Translations under genes and position numbers: made by a program
Notes under the pieces: model-generated
Seen by the model: only the letters and a program-made list of their open reading frames with translations
Database searches by the model: none
What the model was told of the DNA's origin: nothing
Assembly (NCBI GenBank): GCA_032622095.1
Contig: CP136069.1
Coordinates: 108,406,278-108,470,277, forward strand
From: Siphonodentalium dalli
Lineage: Eukaryota; Mollusca; Scaphopoda; Gadilida; Siphonodentaliidae
Reading direction: 5' to 3'
DNA: 64,000 nt
Shown here: positions 7,544 to 18,960 of the stretch, piece by piece
Layout: every line of letters starts with the position of its first letter
How positions within the stretch are numbered: position 1 is the first letter of the stretch

Positions 7544-8685
7544 AGTCCCCAAGTTTAGAGAAAAGTAAAACTTTAAGAGGATTTGAAAGTTTTAGAAAAT
7601 ATAGGATAACTTTAATAATAAGCTAAGTTCAGATTAACTAAAGGGAGCGTTTTCGATGGGAGGATATAAGTTTTAAAATAATATGTATGAAGACGAAATT
7701 GATCCTCGCATGAAAAATCGCTCCTTTAGTCTATCGGAGATTAGCAGGAATTTGCATAAGAAAAAGTGAGTTGAATATTTGCAAGTATTTAGTTTGCACC
7801 TGAAATGTGCAAAATGAGTGTTGTGCGGTGAAAATCCCACGAGAGCGTTCTTTAGAACAATTTCTATTTTATTGCTAGATGTTAAAAGGTCAGCAGAAAC
7901 TTAAGTAACCAAAAATCGCTCCCGAGGTATTTGAAACGCACAACTGAAATAATTTGTAATTTACGGCGTATTACGCAGTAAACAAATACCCTACGCACGT
8001 GCGACGAAATAGTTCCCTAACAACAATTATGATTAAAAATACTAATCAAACACGAATGCAAAAGCACAATTATCAATAATGATAAACACAATCTGATGAA
8101 CTCATTAATATGATGAATGAACAAAGTATATTGATATTTGTTAGCCGCCTGCTATTTTACCAAGAAAGTTAGTACGCCGCTGCAAAATAGTGATTACGTG
8201 ACCTTGCTTTGAGATTTGTGTGAATAGGATTGACAAAATAAATGTTGACAAGATGCGTGAAAATGTGATGTTGTCATGAGATGAGACCTTACTGTTTAGT
8301 TGAAGCATGATATGAGGCATAAAAATGGTAAGTGTGAGCATATGAACTTTCGTATTATTTATGCAATATGGGAATGAAAAATGATGAAATTGAATGTGTA
8401 ACGAACGAGCCGCGAGCTCGATTTCCGGTGAAATCGAATTGTGAAAAGTGCGTAAATGCATTTTATGATATTTGAGAAGAATGACTGTATGTGGCGAGGT
8501 GAGATTTTACAGACGTATGAATTGAAGGTTATGGAATATGTAATAAATGAAAGTATGACGTTTGATGGAGTTTAAATGAAACTACGGGTGACTGAATATT
8601 TACTGTTTCCTAACTTCGTGATATAACATGAGCAAATAGTTAAGACTTATGGACCCGAGGGTCATTACAGATGCACGAAAGGACG
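7544..8685. other. AT-rich region without a recognisable gene
   Basis: No frame shows family resemblance or consistent coding character. It may include the U3 part of the LTR if the true end is 8022. The motif GGAGCG-N-TTTT, or its complement, recurs near 7643, 7716, 7848 and 7908, and forms the hairpin described separately. Confidence 0.5.
7637..7730. repeat. Imperfect inverted repeat (hairpin) with 29-nt arms
   Basis: The left arm starts ACTAAAGGGAGCG and ends AGGAT (7637-7665). The right arm starts ATCCT and ends CGCTCCTTTAGT (7702-7730). The arms pair over most of their length around a 36-nt AT-rich loop. It could be an LTR enhancer/U3 structure or a small foldback repeat; the sequence does not decide. 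Confidence 0.6.
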
Positions 8686-8704
8686 CCCCCCCCCCCCCCC
8701 CCCC
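8686..8704. repeat. C19 homopolymer
   Basis: Nineteen consecutive C follow GGACG. It is one of three long G/C runs in the window (C11 at 1895, G26 at 10822). The exact length is prone to sequencing error. Confidence 0.9.
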
Positions 8705-8993
8705 TGGCCAAGTTTAGATTTTTCCTGATGTAAGTTTTTCATATACGCGGTTGTTGTTTTACATCTTTCGGTTTCATTTCAATTATGTTTATAACTATTT
8801 CAGTATCAGATTAATTATTTGGAGGGTATAAACACCAGTCTTCACAAGACATTGATGATGCAGCTATGTTAAATCATACACGATGTAAAGCCACCAATTA
8901 ATGATGCTGTTTAATATGCACACGTATACCTTCATTAACGATTAAGATCTGAAACTGTCATCAAATCCAAGCATTTTACGAAAAGAAATTTGT
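8705..8993. other. AT-rich non-coding DNA, nothing recognised
   Basis: No ORF, RNA gene or repeat that I can support. Confidence 0.5.
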
Positions 8994-9081
8994 CAGTTTT
9001 GAATTTGGGCATCAAGGTGCGCGAATTCAAAGTGCGCGAATTCAAAACTGAGCGAAAAAATAGTACTGTGCGAATTTAAAT
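8994..9081. repeat. Short tandem and inverted repeat cluster around GCGCGAATTCAAA
   Basis: A 15-bp unit GTGCGCGAATTCAAA occurs twice head to tail (9017-9031, 9032-9046), with a decayed third copy near 9068. CAGTTTTGAATT at 8994-9005 is the exact reverse complement of AATTCAAAACTG at 9039-9050, so the cluster can fold into a hairpin. A related copy, GTGCGCGATTCAAAACT, stands 754 bp away at 9786. Confidence 0.75.
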
Positions 9082-9123
9082 ACGAGTAAGGTAGGTCTAT
9101 AAATACACGAACTGTTGACATAC

Positions 9124-9300
9124 CAGCTTCATATGCTCTGAAAAACACTTGCCAAAGTCAGACATTTTCCAGTCGTTTTCAACCTTTCGCCATAAATCAG
9201 ATAAACGCTCTTTGTTGCTGCCATAGCAGGAATAGACTACCACGGAACGCTCTTTTTTGTCCCATGTCATGCAAATGGTTCTATTATGTTTGGGACCCAA
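9124..9300 (-). CDS. Candidate orphan exon, unknown protein
   Basis: A minus-strand frame of about 59 codons encodes a mixed, non-repetitive peptide with W, C, D and K well distributed, unlike neighbouring AT-rich junk frames. It ends at CTG followed by GTATGT (9118-9123), a good 5' splice donor in phase 0. The upstream acceptor is weak: an AG near an ATAATAG run with no clear polypyrimidine tract. I do not recognise the peptide. It may be an exon or exon relic of a host gene, or chance. Confidence 0.2.
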
Positions 9301-9822
9301 ACACCGTATTCACAGTTGTATTTTTCATTACTCCAATGCGTCTTTTTTGGCTTAGGCCTACATAAAGCTCGTATAGAAAGGTATATAGTTCAGATATTTA
9401 TCGACCTATTTCGATACTGAGAAAAATTCAAAAGCGAATTATATTATGTGTATTTTGGAGCGCGAACCGCCATGTGGCTTTAATGTCTCAGTGCAAATTA
9501 AAACGCTTCAGTATTGCAACGTACATCTATATATTAACCCTCCAGCCAAAAATGGTGTTATTTAGGCTGCTGAACAATTGGACAGTCTCAGTTTTCTAAA
9601 TAATTGGGGGAAACGCATCAGGAAAAAATTGCAAGCACCGGAAAAAATGGGGTTTTCTGGGCTCCAGACAACCCCCACACACCCGGTCTCGTGTACGGAA
9701 TATTTCGTCAGACCCCCTCCCTGTCTGATCCAAGACTTTTTAGGAAAATATTTTTAACAGTAATTTGAATTAGCACAGCTTATATGTGCGCGATTCAAAA
9801 CTAACCGAACAATCACCCAAGC
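9301..9822. other. Non-coding DNA, no gene seen
   Basis: Apart from the dispersed GTGCGCGATTCAAAACT motif at 9786-9802, no feature is supportable. Confidence 0.5.
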
Positions 9823-10285
9823 GGTCCTGCTAATGTGCTATATGATGCGACTGAAGCCTGCTGAATTGCTATGATGTTGTTAGGGCAAGCTGATGCTAGT
9901 GTACTGTTATATATTTTTAATTTGTCTTTTTCGCGGTGTTCCGATAATCTGAACATATCCAGGAAAAGCAATTATTATGCGTATCAAACATTCAAAATCA
10001 TATTTATTGCGAAATATTTTTAATACTGGTTGTATTAGAATGATGTTCAAAATTGACCATAATCAAAATGGTTATTCACGTCAAAAATATATATTTTCTT
10101 GAATGTTTCCGCATACACTCAGATACACTCACTGTTTTTTCTCAAATCGCTCGGATTAGCCGAACACCGCGAAAATGACAACTTCAGAAAAAATAAAGGT
10201 ACATTTTCGTAACGGCATCAGTTTGCCATACCCGCATCATGACAATTCAGCAAGACCACCAGCATGATAACATATTAGCAGGACC
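9823..10285. mobile_element. 463-bp foldback (MITE-like) element with long terminal inverted repeats
   Basis: The ends are perfect inverted copies: GGTCCTGCTAAT (9823-9834) and ATTAGCAGGACC (10274-10285). Similarity continues inward through TTGCTGAATTG, GGCAA-CTGATGC, TTTTCGCGGTGTTC and AAACATTCAA blocks, giving arms of roughly 180-200 bp with substitutions and small indels around a short centre. There is no ORF. The inner TTTTCGCGGTGTTCGG-TAATCCGA block resembles the style of pogo/Tigger-type termini, but this is a loose impression. No target-site duplication is obvious. It would act as a non-autonomous transposon, or as a hairpin RNA source if transcribed. Confidence 0.7.
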
Positions 10286-10821
10286 ACGTGACCAGTGGTG
10301 AGTATTGCCATGATTGCACGAGCAAGGTTTGTTGATTGCGATGTGTGGCGTCATGTCAAATCATCCCTGTAAACAGAATGGATGATTCCAATCAGCAATC
10401 AAGGCAATCAATGTGTGTCTTTCATGTCTGCGACCTTTTGTGGGGTGTCGCTTTCCAGCACGTGATCACAATGATAACTGCTCACACGCAGCCACTCACG
10501 CCTGCTGCAGGTGCATTCGTCAATAGCCAATTTATAATTGATTCAGTAGCCCTAAGTTTGCAAAGTGACGGGAGGTATATATGGATACTTTCTATATTCT
10601 TGTGTCTCATATTATATATATTTGTTTAGTGAATTTCGATATATGTGATGCGTTTGGTCTTATTCATACAACTTATAACGATGATTAAATGGAGAGAAAA
10701 GTGGTCAGAAAATTAGGCATATCCATTTTTTCCCTGTTACATCGCTACAAGAAATCGTATTTGAAAAAAAATGTCACAGCCCAAGATTGAATTTATGTTC
10801 TGCAAGCAGAGGGTCTCTAAT
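10286..10821. other. Non-coding DNA between foldback element and satellite
   Basis: Nothing is recognised. A plus-strand frame at 10336-10629 starts at TTG and has a hydrophobic tail but no other coding sign. Confidence 0.5.
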
Positions 10822-10847
10822 GGGGGGGGGGGGGGGGGGGGGGGGGG
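10822..10847 (+). repeat. G26 homopolymer at the left edge of the satellite
   Basis: Twenty-six consecutive G, then a 12-bp linker, then the first base of the first satellite monomer at 10860. The run can form G-quadruplex and is a likely site of slippage and sequencing error. Confidence 0.9.
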
Positions 10848-11064
10848 TTATTGATTTTCAATGTCTGTTCAATGTTATAACTTGAACCGTAGTGCTCTGA
10901 TCTCAATGAAATTTGGTATGGGTGTTCACCACTATAAGGACATTCAATGGCATCTGTCCAATGTATGCACCGGACGACAGTATATCTTGTTTTTGCACTG
11001 ATTTAAATTTCATTAGTTTTGTTCTTTCATTTTGTATTCCACATTAGGCAGGACAGATCTCATT

Positions 11065-11140
11065 ATTTTTGTCATTCTGTTTTGTCTTCCAGATTGGAGA
11101 GGGTACAATATTTCAGATACTCGGAAGCATACAGAAGATG
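11065..11140 (+). other. Splice-acceptor-like tract plus ATG present in every monomer (example)
   Basis: TTTTTGTCATTCTGTTTTG then TCTTCCAG (AG at 11091-11092) is a near-consensus 3' splice site. A Kozak-like AAGATGG follows about 46 bp later (ATG 11138-11140) and opens a short frame, MATSKITQRIKCLV onward. The block recurs in each S and L body with few changes. It may be a relic of a gene or transposon exon from which the monomer arose. Coding is not supported: the frame is about 20-45 codons and varies in its end. Confidence 0.5.
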
Positions 11141-11255
11141 GCCACATCCAAGATAACGCAGCGAATCAAATGTCTGGTTATTGTTATAGCCCCTTTTTAA
11201 AAAAGGTATATTGTTTTGCATCTGTCTGTCCGGACATTCGTACGTACATCCGCCC

Positions 11256-11815
11256 AATGTCTGTTCATGCCATAGTGCTCGGTTCTGAATGAAATTTGGT
11301 ATGGATGTTCCCTACTATGAGTATACTCAGTAGAATATTCCATCGTTTTGTTCAGATTATTCATTCTAGAGTTATTCATCTTTGTTTATCTGGAAATGTT
11401 GGCTTTTTGGTCTGTCTGATGTCTTTTCGGGACATAACTTGAACAATAATGCTCGGTTCTCAATGATATTTGGTATGGATGTTCACCACTATAAGGACAT
11501 TCAATGGCATCTGTTCAATGTATGCACCGGACGACAGTATATCTTGTTTTTGCACTGATTTAAATTTCATTATTTTTGTTCTTTCATTTGGTATTCCACA
11601 TTATAGACAGGACAGATCTCATTATTTTTGTCATTCTGTTTTGTTTTCCAGATTGGAGAGGGTAGAAGATTTCAGATACTCTGAAGCATATAGAAGATGG
11701 CCACATCCAAGATAACGCAGCGAATCAAATGTCTGGTTATTATTATAGCCCCTTATTAAAAAAGGGTATATTGTTTTGCACGTGTCTGTCCGTACATGCG
11801 TTCGTACATCCGCAT
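11256..11815. repeat. L monomer (type example, 560 bp)
   Basis: It begins AATGTCTGTTCATGCC. The first 165 bp carry a header (TGCTCGGTTCTGAATGAAATTTGG and following) and a diverged tail with GAGTATACTC and TTCTAGAG. From about 11421 a second header (CATAACTTGAACAATAATGC) opens an S-like body with TATCTTGTTTTTGCAC, the polypyrimidine tract, ATGGCCACATCC and the AT palindrome. L is therefore a partial monomer fused in front of a full one. Confidence 0.9.
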
Positions 11816-14338
11816 AATGTCTGTTCAATGTTATAACTTGAACCGTAGTGCTCTGATCTCAATGAAATTTGGTATGGGTGTTCACCACTATAAGGACATT
11901 CAATGGCATCTGTCCAATGTATGCACCGGACGACAGTATATCTTGTTTTTGCACTGATTTAAATTTCATTATTTTTGTTCTTTCATTTTGTATTTCACAT
12001 TAGGCAGGACAGATCTCATTATTTTTGTCATTCTGTTTTGTCTTCCAGATTGGAGAGGGTACAATATTTCAGATACTCGGAAGCATACAGAAGATGGCCA
12101 CATCCAAGATAACGCAGCGAATCAAATGTCTGTGGTTATTGTTATAGCCCCTTTTTAAAAAAGGTATATTGTTTTGCATCTGTCTGTCCGGACTTTCGTA
12201 CGTACATCCGCCCAATGTCTGTTCATGCCATAGTGCTCGGTTCTGAATGAAATTTGGTATGGATGTTCCCTACTATGAGTATACTCAGTAGAATATTCCA
12301 TCGTTTTGTTCAGATTATTCATTCTAGAGTTATTCATCTTTGTTTATCTGGAAATGTTGGCTTTTTAGTCTGTCTGATGTCTTTTCAGGACATAACTTGA
12401 ACAATAATGATCGGTTCTCAATGATATTTGGTATGGATGTTCACCACTATAAGGACATTCAATGGCATCTGTTCAATGTATGCACCGGACGACAGTATAT
12501 CTTGTTTTTGCACTGATTTAAATTTCATTATTTTTGTTCTTTCATTTGGTATTCCACATTATAGACAGGACAGATCTCATTATTTTTGTCATTTTGTTTT
12601 GTCTTCCAGATTGGAGAGGGTAGAAGATTTCAGATACTCGGAAGCATATAGAAGATGGCCACATCCAAGATAACGCAGCGAATCAAATGTCTGGTTATTA
12701 TTATAGCCCCTTATTAAAAAAGGGTATATTGTTTTGCACGTGTCTGTCCGGACATGCGTTCGTACATCCGCACAATGTCTTTTCAATGTTATAACTTGAA
12801 CCGTAGTGCTCTGATCTCAATGAAATTTGGTATGGGTGTTCACCACTATAAGGACATTCAATGGCATCTGTCCAATGTATGCACCGGACGACAGTATATC
12901 TTGTTTTTGCACTGATTTAAATTTCATTAGTTTTGTTCTTTCATTTTGTATTCCACATTAGGCAGGACAGATCTCATTATTTTTGTCATTCTGTTTTGTC
13001 TTCCAGATTGGAGAGGGTACAATATTTCAGATACTCGGAAGCATACAGAAGATGGCCACATCCAAGATAACGCAGCGAATCAAATGTCTGGTTATTGTTA
13101 TAGCCCCTTTTTAAAAAAGGTATATTGTTTTGCATCTGTCTGTCCGGACGTTCGTACGTACATCCGCCCAATGTCTGTTCATGCCATAGTGCTCGGTTCT
13201 GAATGAAATTTGGTATGGATGTTCCCTACTATGAGTATACTCAGTAGAATATTCCATCGTTTTGTTCAGATTATTCATTCTAGAGTTATTCATCTTTGTT
13301 TATCTGGAAATGTTGGCTTTTTGGTCTGTCTGATGTCTTTTCGGGACATAACTTGAACAATAATGCTCGGTTCTCAATGATATTTGGTATGGATGTTCAC
13401 CACTATAAGGACATTCAATGGCATCTGTTCAATGTATGCACCGGACGACAGTATATCTTGTTTTTGCACTGATTTAAATTTCATTATTTTTGTTCTTTCA
13501 TTTGGTATTCCACATTATAGACAGGACATATCTCATTATTTTTGTCATTTTGTTTGTCTTCCAGATTGGAGAGGGTAGAAGATTTCAGATACTCTGAAGC
13601 ATATAGAAGATGGCCACATCCAAGATAACGCAGCGAATCAAATGTCTGGTTATTATTATAGCCCCTTATTAAAAAAGGGTATATTGTTTTGCACGTGTCT
13701 GTCCGGACATGCGTTCGTACATCCGCACAATGTCTGTTCAATGTTATAACTTGAACCGTAGTGCTCTGATCTCAATGAAATTTGGTATGGGTGTTCACCA
13801 CTATAAGGACATTCAATGGCATCTGTCCAATGTATGCACCGGACGACAGTATATCTTGTTTTTGCACTGATTTAAATTTCATTAGTTTTGTTCTTTCATT
13901 TTGTATTCCACATTAGGCAGGACAGATCTCATTATTTTTGTCATTCTGTTTTGTCTTCCAGATTGGAGAGGGTACAATATTTCAGATACTCGGAAGCATA
14001 CAGAAGATGGCCACATCCAAGATAACGCAGCGAATCAAATGTCTGGTTATTGTTATAGCCCCTTTTTAAAAAAGGTATATTGTTTTGCATCTGTCTGTCC
14101 GGACGTTCGTACGTACATCCGCCCAATGTCTGTTCATGCCATAGTGCTCGGTTCTGAATGAAATTTGGTATGGATGTTCCCTACTATGAGTATACTCAGT
14201 AGAATATTCCATCGTTTTGTTCAGATTATTCATTCTAGAGTTATTCATCCTTGTTTATCTGGAAATGTTGGCTTTTTGGTCTGTCTGATGTCTTTTCGGG
14301 ACATAACTTGAACAATAATGCTCGGTTCTCAATGATAT

Positions 14339-17300
14339 TTGGTATGGATGTTCACCACTATAAGGACATTCAATGGCATCTGTTCAATGTATGCACCGGA
14401 CGACAGTATATCTTGTTTTTGCACTGATTTAAATTTCATTATTTTTGTTCTTTCATTTGGTATTCCACATTATAGACAGGACATATCTCATTATTTTTGT
14501 CATTTTGTTTTGTCTTCCAGATTGGAGAGGGTAGAAGATTTCAGATACTCTGAAGCATATAGAAGATGGCCACATCCAAGATAACGCAGCGAATCAAATG
14601 TCTGGTTATTATTATAGCCCCTTATTAAAAAAGGGTATATTGTTTTGCACGTGTCTGTCCGGACATGCGTTCGTACATCCGCACAATGTCTGTTCAATGT
14701 TATAACTTGAACCGTAGTGCTCTGATCTCAATGAAATTTGGTATGGGAGTTCACCACTATAAGGAAATTCAATGGCATCTGTTCAATGTATGCACCGGAC
14801 GACAGTATATCTTGTTTTTGCACTGATTTAAATTTTTATTATTTTTGTTCTTTCATTTGGTATTCCACATTATAGACAGGACATATCTCATTATTTTTGT
14901 CATTCTGTTTTGTCTTCCAGATTGGAGAGGGTAGAAGATTTCAGATACTCAGAAGCATATAGAAGATGGCCACATCCAAGATAATGCAGCGAATCAAATG
15001 TCTGGTTATTATTATAGCCCCTTATTAAAAAAGGGTATATTGTTTTGCACGTGTCTGTCCGGACATGCGTTCGTACATCCGCACAATGTCTTTTCAATGT
15101 TATAACTTGAACCGTAGTGCTCTGATCTCAATGAAATTTGGTATGGGTGTTCACCACTATAAGGACATTCAATGGCATCTGTCCAATGTATGCACCGGAC
15201 GACAGTATATCTTGTTTTTGCACTGATTTAAATTTCATTAGTTTTGTTCTTTCATTTTGTATTCCACATTAGGCAGGACAGATCTCATTATTTTTGTCAT
15301 TCTGTTTTGTCTTCCAGATTGGAGAGGGTACAATATTTCAGATACTCGGAAGCATACAGAAGATGGCCACATCCAAGATAACGCAGCGAATCAAATGTCT
15401 GGTTATTGTTATAGCCCCTTTTTAAAAAAGGTATATTGTTTTGCATCTGTCTGTCCGGACGTTCGTATGTACATCCGCCCAATGTCTGTTCATGCCATAG
15501 TGCTCGGTTCTGAATGAAATTTGGTATGGATGTTCCCTACTATGAGTATACTCAGTAGAATATTCCATCGTTTTGTTCAGATTATTCATTCTAGAGTTAT
15601 TCATCTTTGTTTATCTGGAAATGTTGGCTTTTTGGTCTGTCTGATGTCTTTTCGGGACATAACTTGAACAATAATGCTCGGTTCTCAATGATATTTGGTA
15701 TGGATGTTCACCACTATAAGGACATTCAATGGCATCTGTTCAATGTATGCACCGGACGACAGTATATCTTGTTTTTGCACTGATTTAAATTTCATTATTT
15801 TTGTTCTTTCATTTGGTATTCCACATTATAGACAGGACATATCTCATTATTTTTGTCATTTTGTTTTGTCTTCCAGATTGGAGAGGGTAGAAGATTTCAG
15901 ATACTCTGAAGCATATAGAAGATGGCCACATCCAAGATAACGCAGCGAATCAAATGTCTGGTTATTATTATAGCCCCTTATTAAAAAAGGGTATATTGTT
16001 TTGCACGTGTCTGTCCGGACATGCGTTCGTACATCCGCACAATGTCTGTTCAATGTTATAACTTGAACCGTAGTGCTCTGATCTCAATGAAATTTGGTAT
16101 GGGTGTTCACCACTATAAGGACATTCAATGGCATCTGTCCAATGTATGCACCGGACGACAGTATATCTTGTTTTTGCACTGATTTAAATTTCATTAGTTT
16201 TGTTCTTTCATTTTGTATTCCACATTAGGCAGGACAGATCTCATTATTTTTGTCATTCTGTTTTGTCTTCCAGATTGGAGAGGGTACAATATTTCAGATA
16301 CTCGGAAGCATACAGAAGATGGCCACATCCAAGATAACGCAGCGAATCAAATGTCTGGTTATTGTTATAGCCCCTTTTTAAAAAAGGTATATTGTTTTGC
16401 ATCTGTCTGTCCGGACGTTCGTACGTACATCCGCCCAATGTCTGTTCATGCCATAGTGCTCGGTTCTGAATGAAATTTGGTATGGATGTTCCCTACTATG
16501 AGTATACTCAGTAGAATATTCCATCGTTTTGTTCAGATTATTCATTCTAGAGTTATTCATCCTTGTTTATCTGGAAATGTTGGCTTTTTGGTCTGTCTGA
16601 TGTCTTTTCGGGACATAACTTGAACAATAATGCTCGGTTCTCAATGATATTTGGTATGGATGTTCACCACTATAAGGACATTCAATGGCATCTGTTCAAT
16701 GTATGCACCGGACGACAGTATATCTTGTTTTTGCACTGATTTAAATTTCATTATTTTTGTTCTTTCATTTGGTATTCCACATTATAGACAGGACATATCT
16801 CATTATTTTTGTCATTTTGTTTTGTCTTCCAGATTGGAGAGGGTAGAAGATTTCAGATACTCTGAAGCATATAGAAGATGGCCACATCCAAGATAACGCA
16901 GCGAATCAAATGTCTGGTTATTATTATAGCCCCTTATTAAAAAAGGGTATATTGTTTTGCACGTGTCTGTCCGGACATGCGTTCGTACATCCGCACAATG
17001 TCTGTTCAATGTTATAACTTGAACCGTAGTGCTCTGATCTCAATGAAATTTGGTATGGGAGTTCACCACTATAAGGAAATTCAATGGCATCTGTTCAATG
17101 TATGCACCGGACGACAGTATATCTTGTTTTTGCACTGATTTAAATTTTTATTATTTTTGTTCTTTCATTTGGTATTCCACATTATAGACAGGACATATCT
17201 CATTATTTTTGTCATTCTGTTTTGTCTTCCAGATTGGAGAGGGTAGAAGATTTCAGATACTCAGAAGCATATAGAAGATGGCCACATCCAAGATAATGCA

Positions 17301-18960
17301 GCGAATCAAATGTCTGGTTATTATTATAGCCCCTTATTAAAAAAGGGTATATTGTTTTGCACGTGTCTGTCCGGACATGCGTTCGTACATCCGCACAATG
17401 TCTTTTCAATGTTATAACTTGAACCGTAGTGCTCTGATCTCAATGAAATTTGGTATGGGTGTTCACCACTATAAGGACATTCAATGGCATCTGTCCAATG
17501 TATGCACCGGACGACAGTATATCTTGTTTTTGCACTGATTTAAATTTCATTAGTTTTGTTCTTTCATTTTGTATTCCACATTAGGCAGGACAGATCTCAT
17601 TATTTTTGTCATTCTGTTTTGTCTTCCAGATTGGAGAGGGTACAATATTTCAGATACTCGGAAGCATACAGAAGATGGCCACATCCAAGATAACGCAGCG
17701 AATCAAATGTCTGGTTATTGTTATAGCCCCTTTTTAAAAAAGGTATATTGTTTTGCATCTGTCTGTCCGGACGTTCGTACGTACATCCGCCCAATGTCTG
17801 TTCATGCCATAGTGCTCGGTTCTGAATGAAATTTGGTATGGATGTTCCCTACTATGAGTATACTCAGAAGAATATTCCATCGTTTTGTTCAGATTATTCA
17901 TTCTAGAGTTATTCATCTTTGTTTATCTGGAAATGTTGGCTTTTTGGTCTGTCTGATGTCTTTTCGGGACATAACTTGAACAATAATGCTCGGTTCTCAA
18001 TGATATTTGGTATGGATGTTCACCACTATAAGGACATTCAATGGCATCTGTTCAATATATGCACCGGACGACAGTATATCTTGTTTTTGCACTGATTTAA
18101 ATTTCATTATTTTTGTTCTTTCATTTGGTATTCCACATTATAGACAGGACAGATCTCATTATTTTTGTCATTTTGTTTTGTCTTCCAGATTGGAGAGGGT
18201 AGAATATTTCAGATACTCTGAAGCATATAGAAGATGGCCACATCCAAGATAACGCAGCGAATCAAATGTCTGGTTATTATTATAGCCCCTTATTAAAAAA
18301 GGGTATATTGTTTTGCACGTGTCTGTCCGTACATGCGTTCGTACATCCGCACAATGTCTGTTCAATGTTATAACTTGAACCGTAGTGCTCTGATCTCAAT
18401 GAAATTTGGTATGGGTGTTCACCACTATAAGGACATTCAATGGCATCTGTCCAATGTATGCACCGGACGACAGTATATCTTGTTTTTGCACTGATTTAAA
18501 TTTCATTATTTTTGTTCTTTCATTTTGTATTTCACATTAGGCAGGACAGATCTCATTATTTTTGTCATTCTGTTTTGTCTTCCAGATTGGAGAGGGTACA
18601 ATATTTCAGATACTCGGAAGCATACAGAAGATGGCCACATCCAAGATAACGCAGCGAATCAAATGTCTGTGGTTATTGTTATAGCCCCTTTTTTAAAAAG
18701 GTATATTGTTTTGCATCTGTCTGTCCGGACGTTCGTACGTACATCCGCCCAATGTCTGTTCATGCCATAGTGCTCGGTTCTGAATGAAATTTGGTATGGA
18801 TGTTCCCTACTATGAGTATACTCAGTAGAATATTCCATCGTTTTGTTCAGATTATTCGTTCTAGAGTTATTCATCTTTGTTTATCTGGAAATGTTGGTTT
18901 TTTGGTCTGTCTGATGTCTTTTCAGGACATAACTTGAACAATAATGCTCGGTTCTCAATG
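14339..18960. repeat. 2,312-bp higher-order repeat (L-S-S-L-S), two copies
   Basis: Landmarks at 14339, 14900 and 15257 recur at 16651, 17212 and 17569, all offset 2,312 bp, with shared variants such as the TCATCC-TTGTTT change (14248, 16557). The second copy then runs into the single-S series. The same block is found again 12,904 bp to the right. Confidence 0.75.

Noticed and set aside
7323-7544. 73-codon minus-strand frame inside the LTR
   Set aside because: It overlaps the TATA box and expected transcription start, so it is regulatory sequence, not a gene.
8141-8461. 106-codon minus-strand frame
   Set aside because: Composition (H, I, F, S, N) is that of translated AT-rich non-coding DNA, with no motif and no neighbouring exon signals.
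10336-10629. 97-codon plus-strand frame with hydrophobic C-terminus
   Set aside because: It starts at TTG, its first ATG comes well inside, and it shows no family motif or splice context; AT-rich DNA gives such frames by chance.
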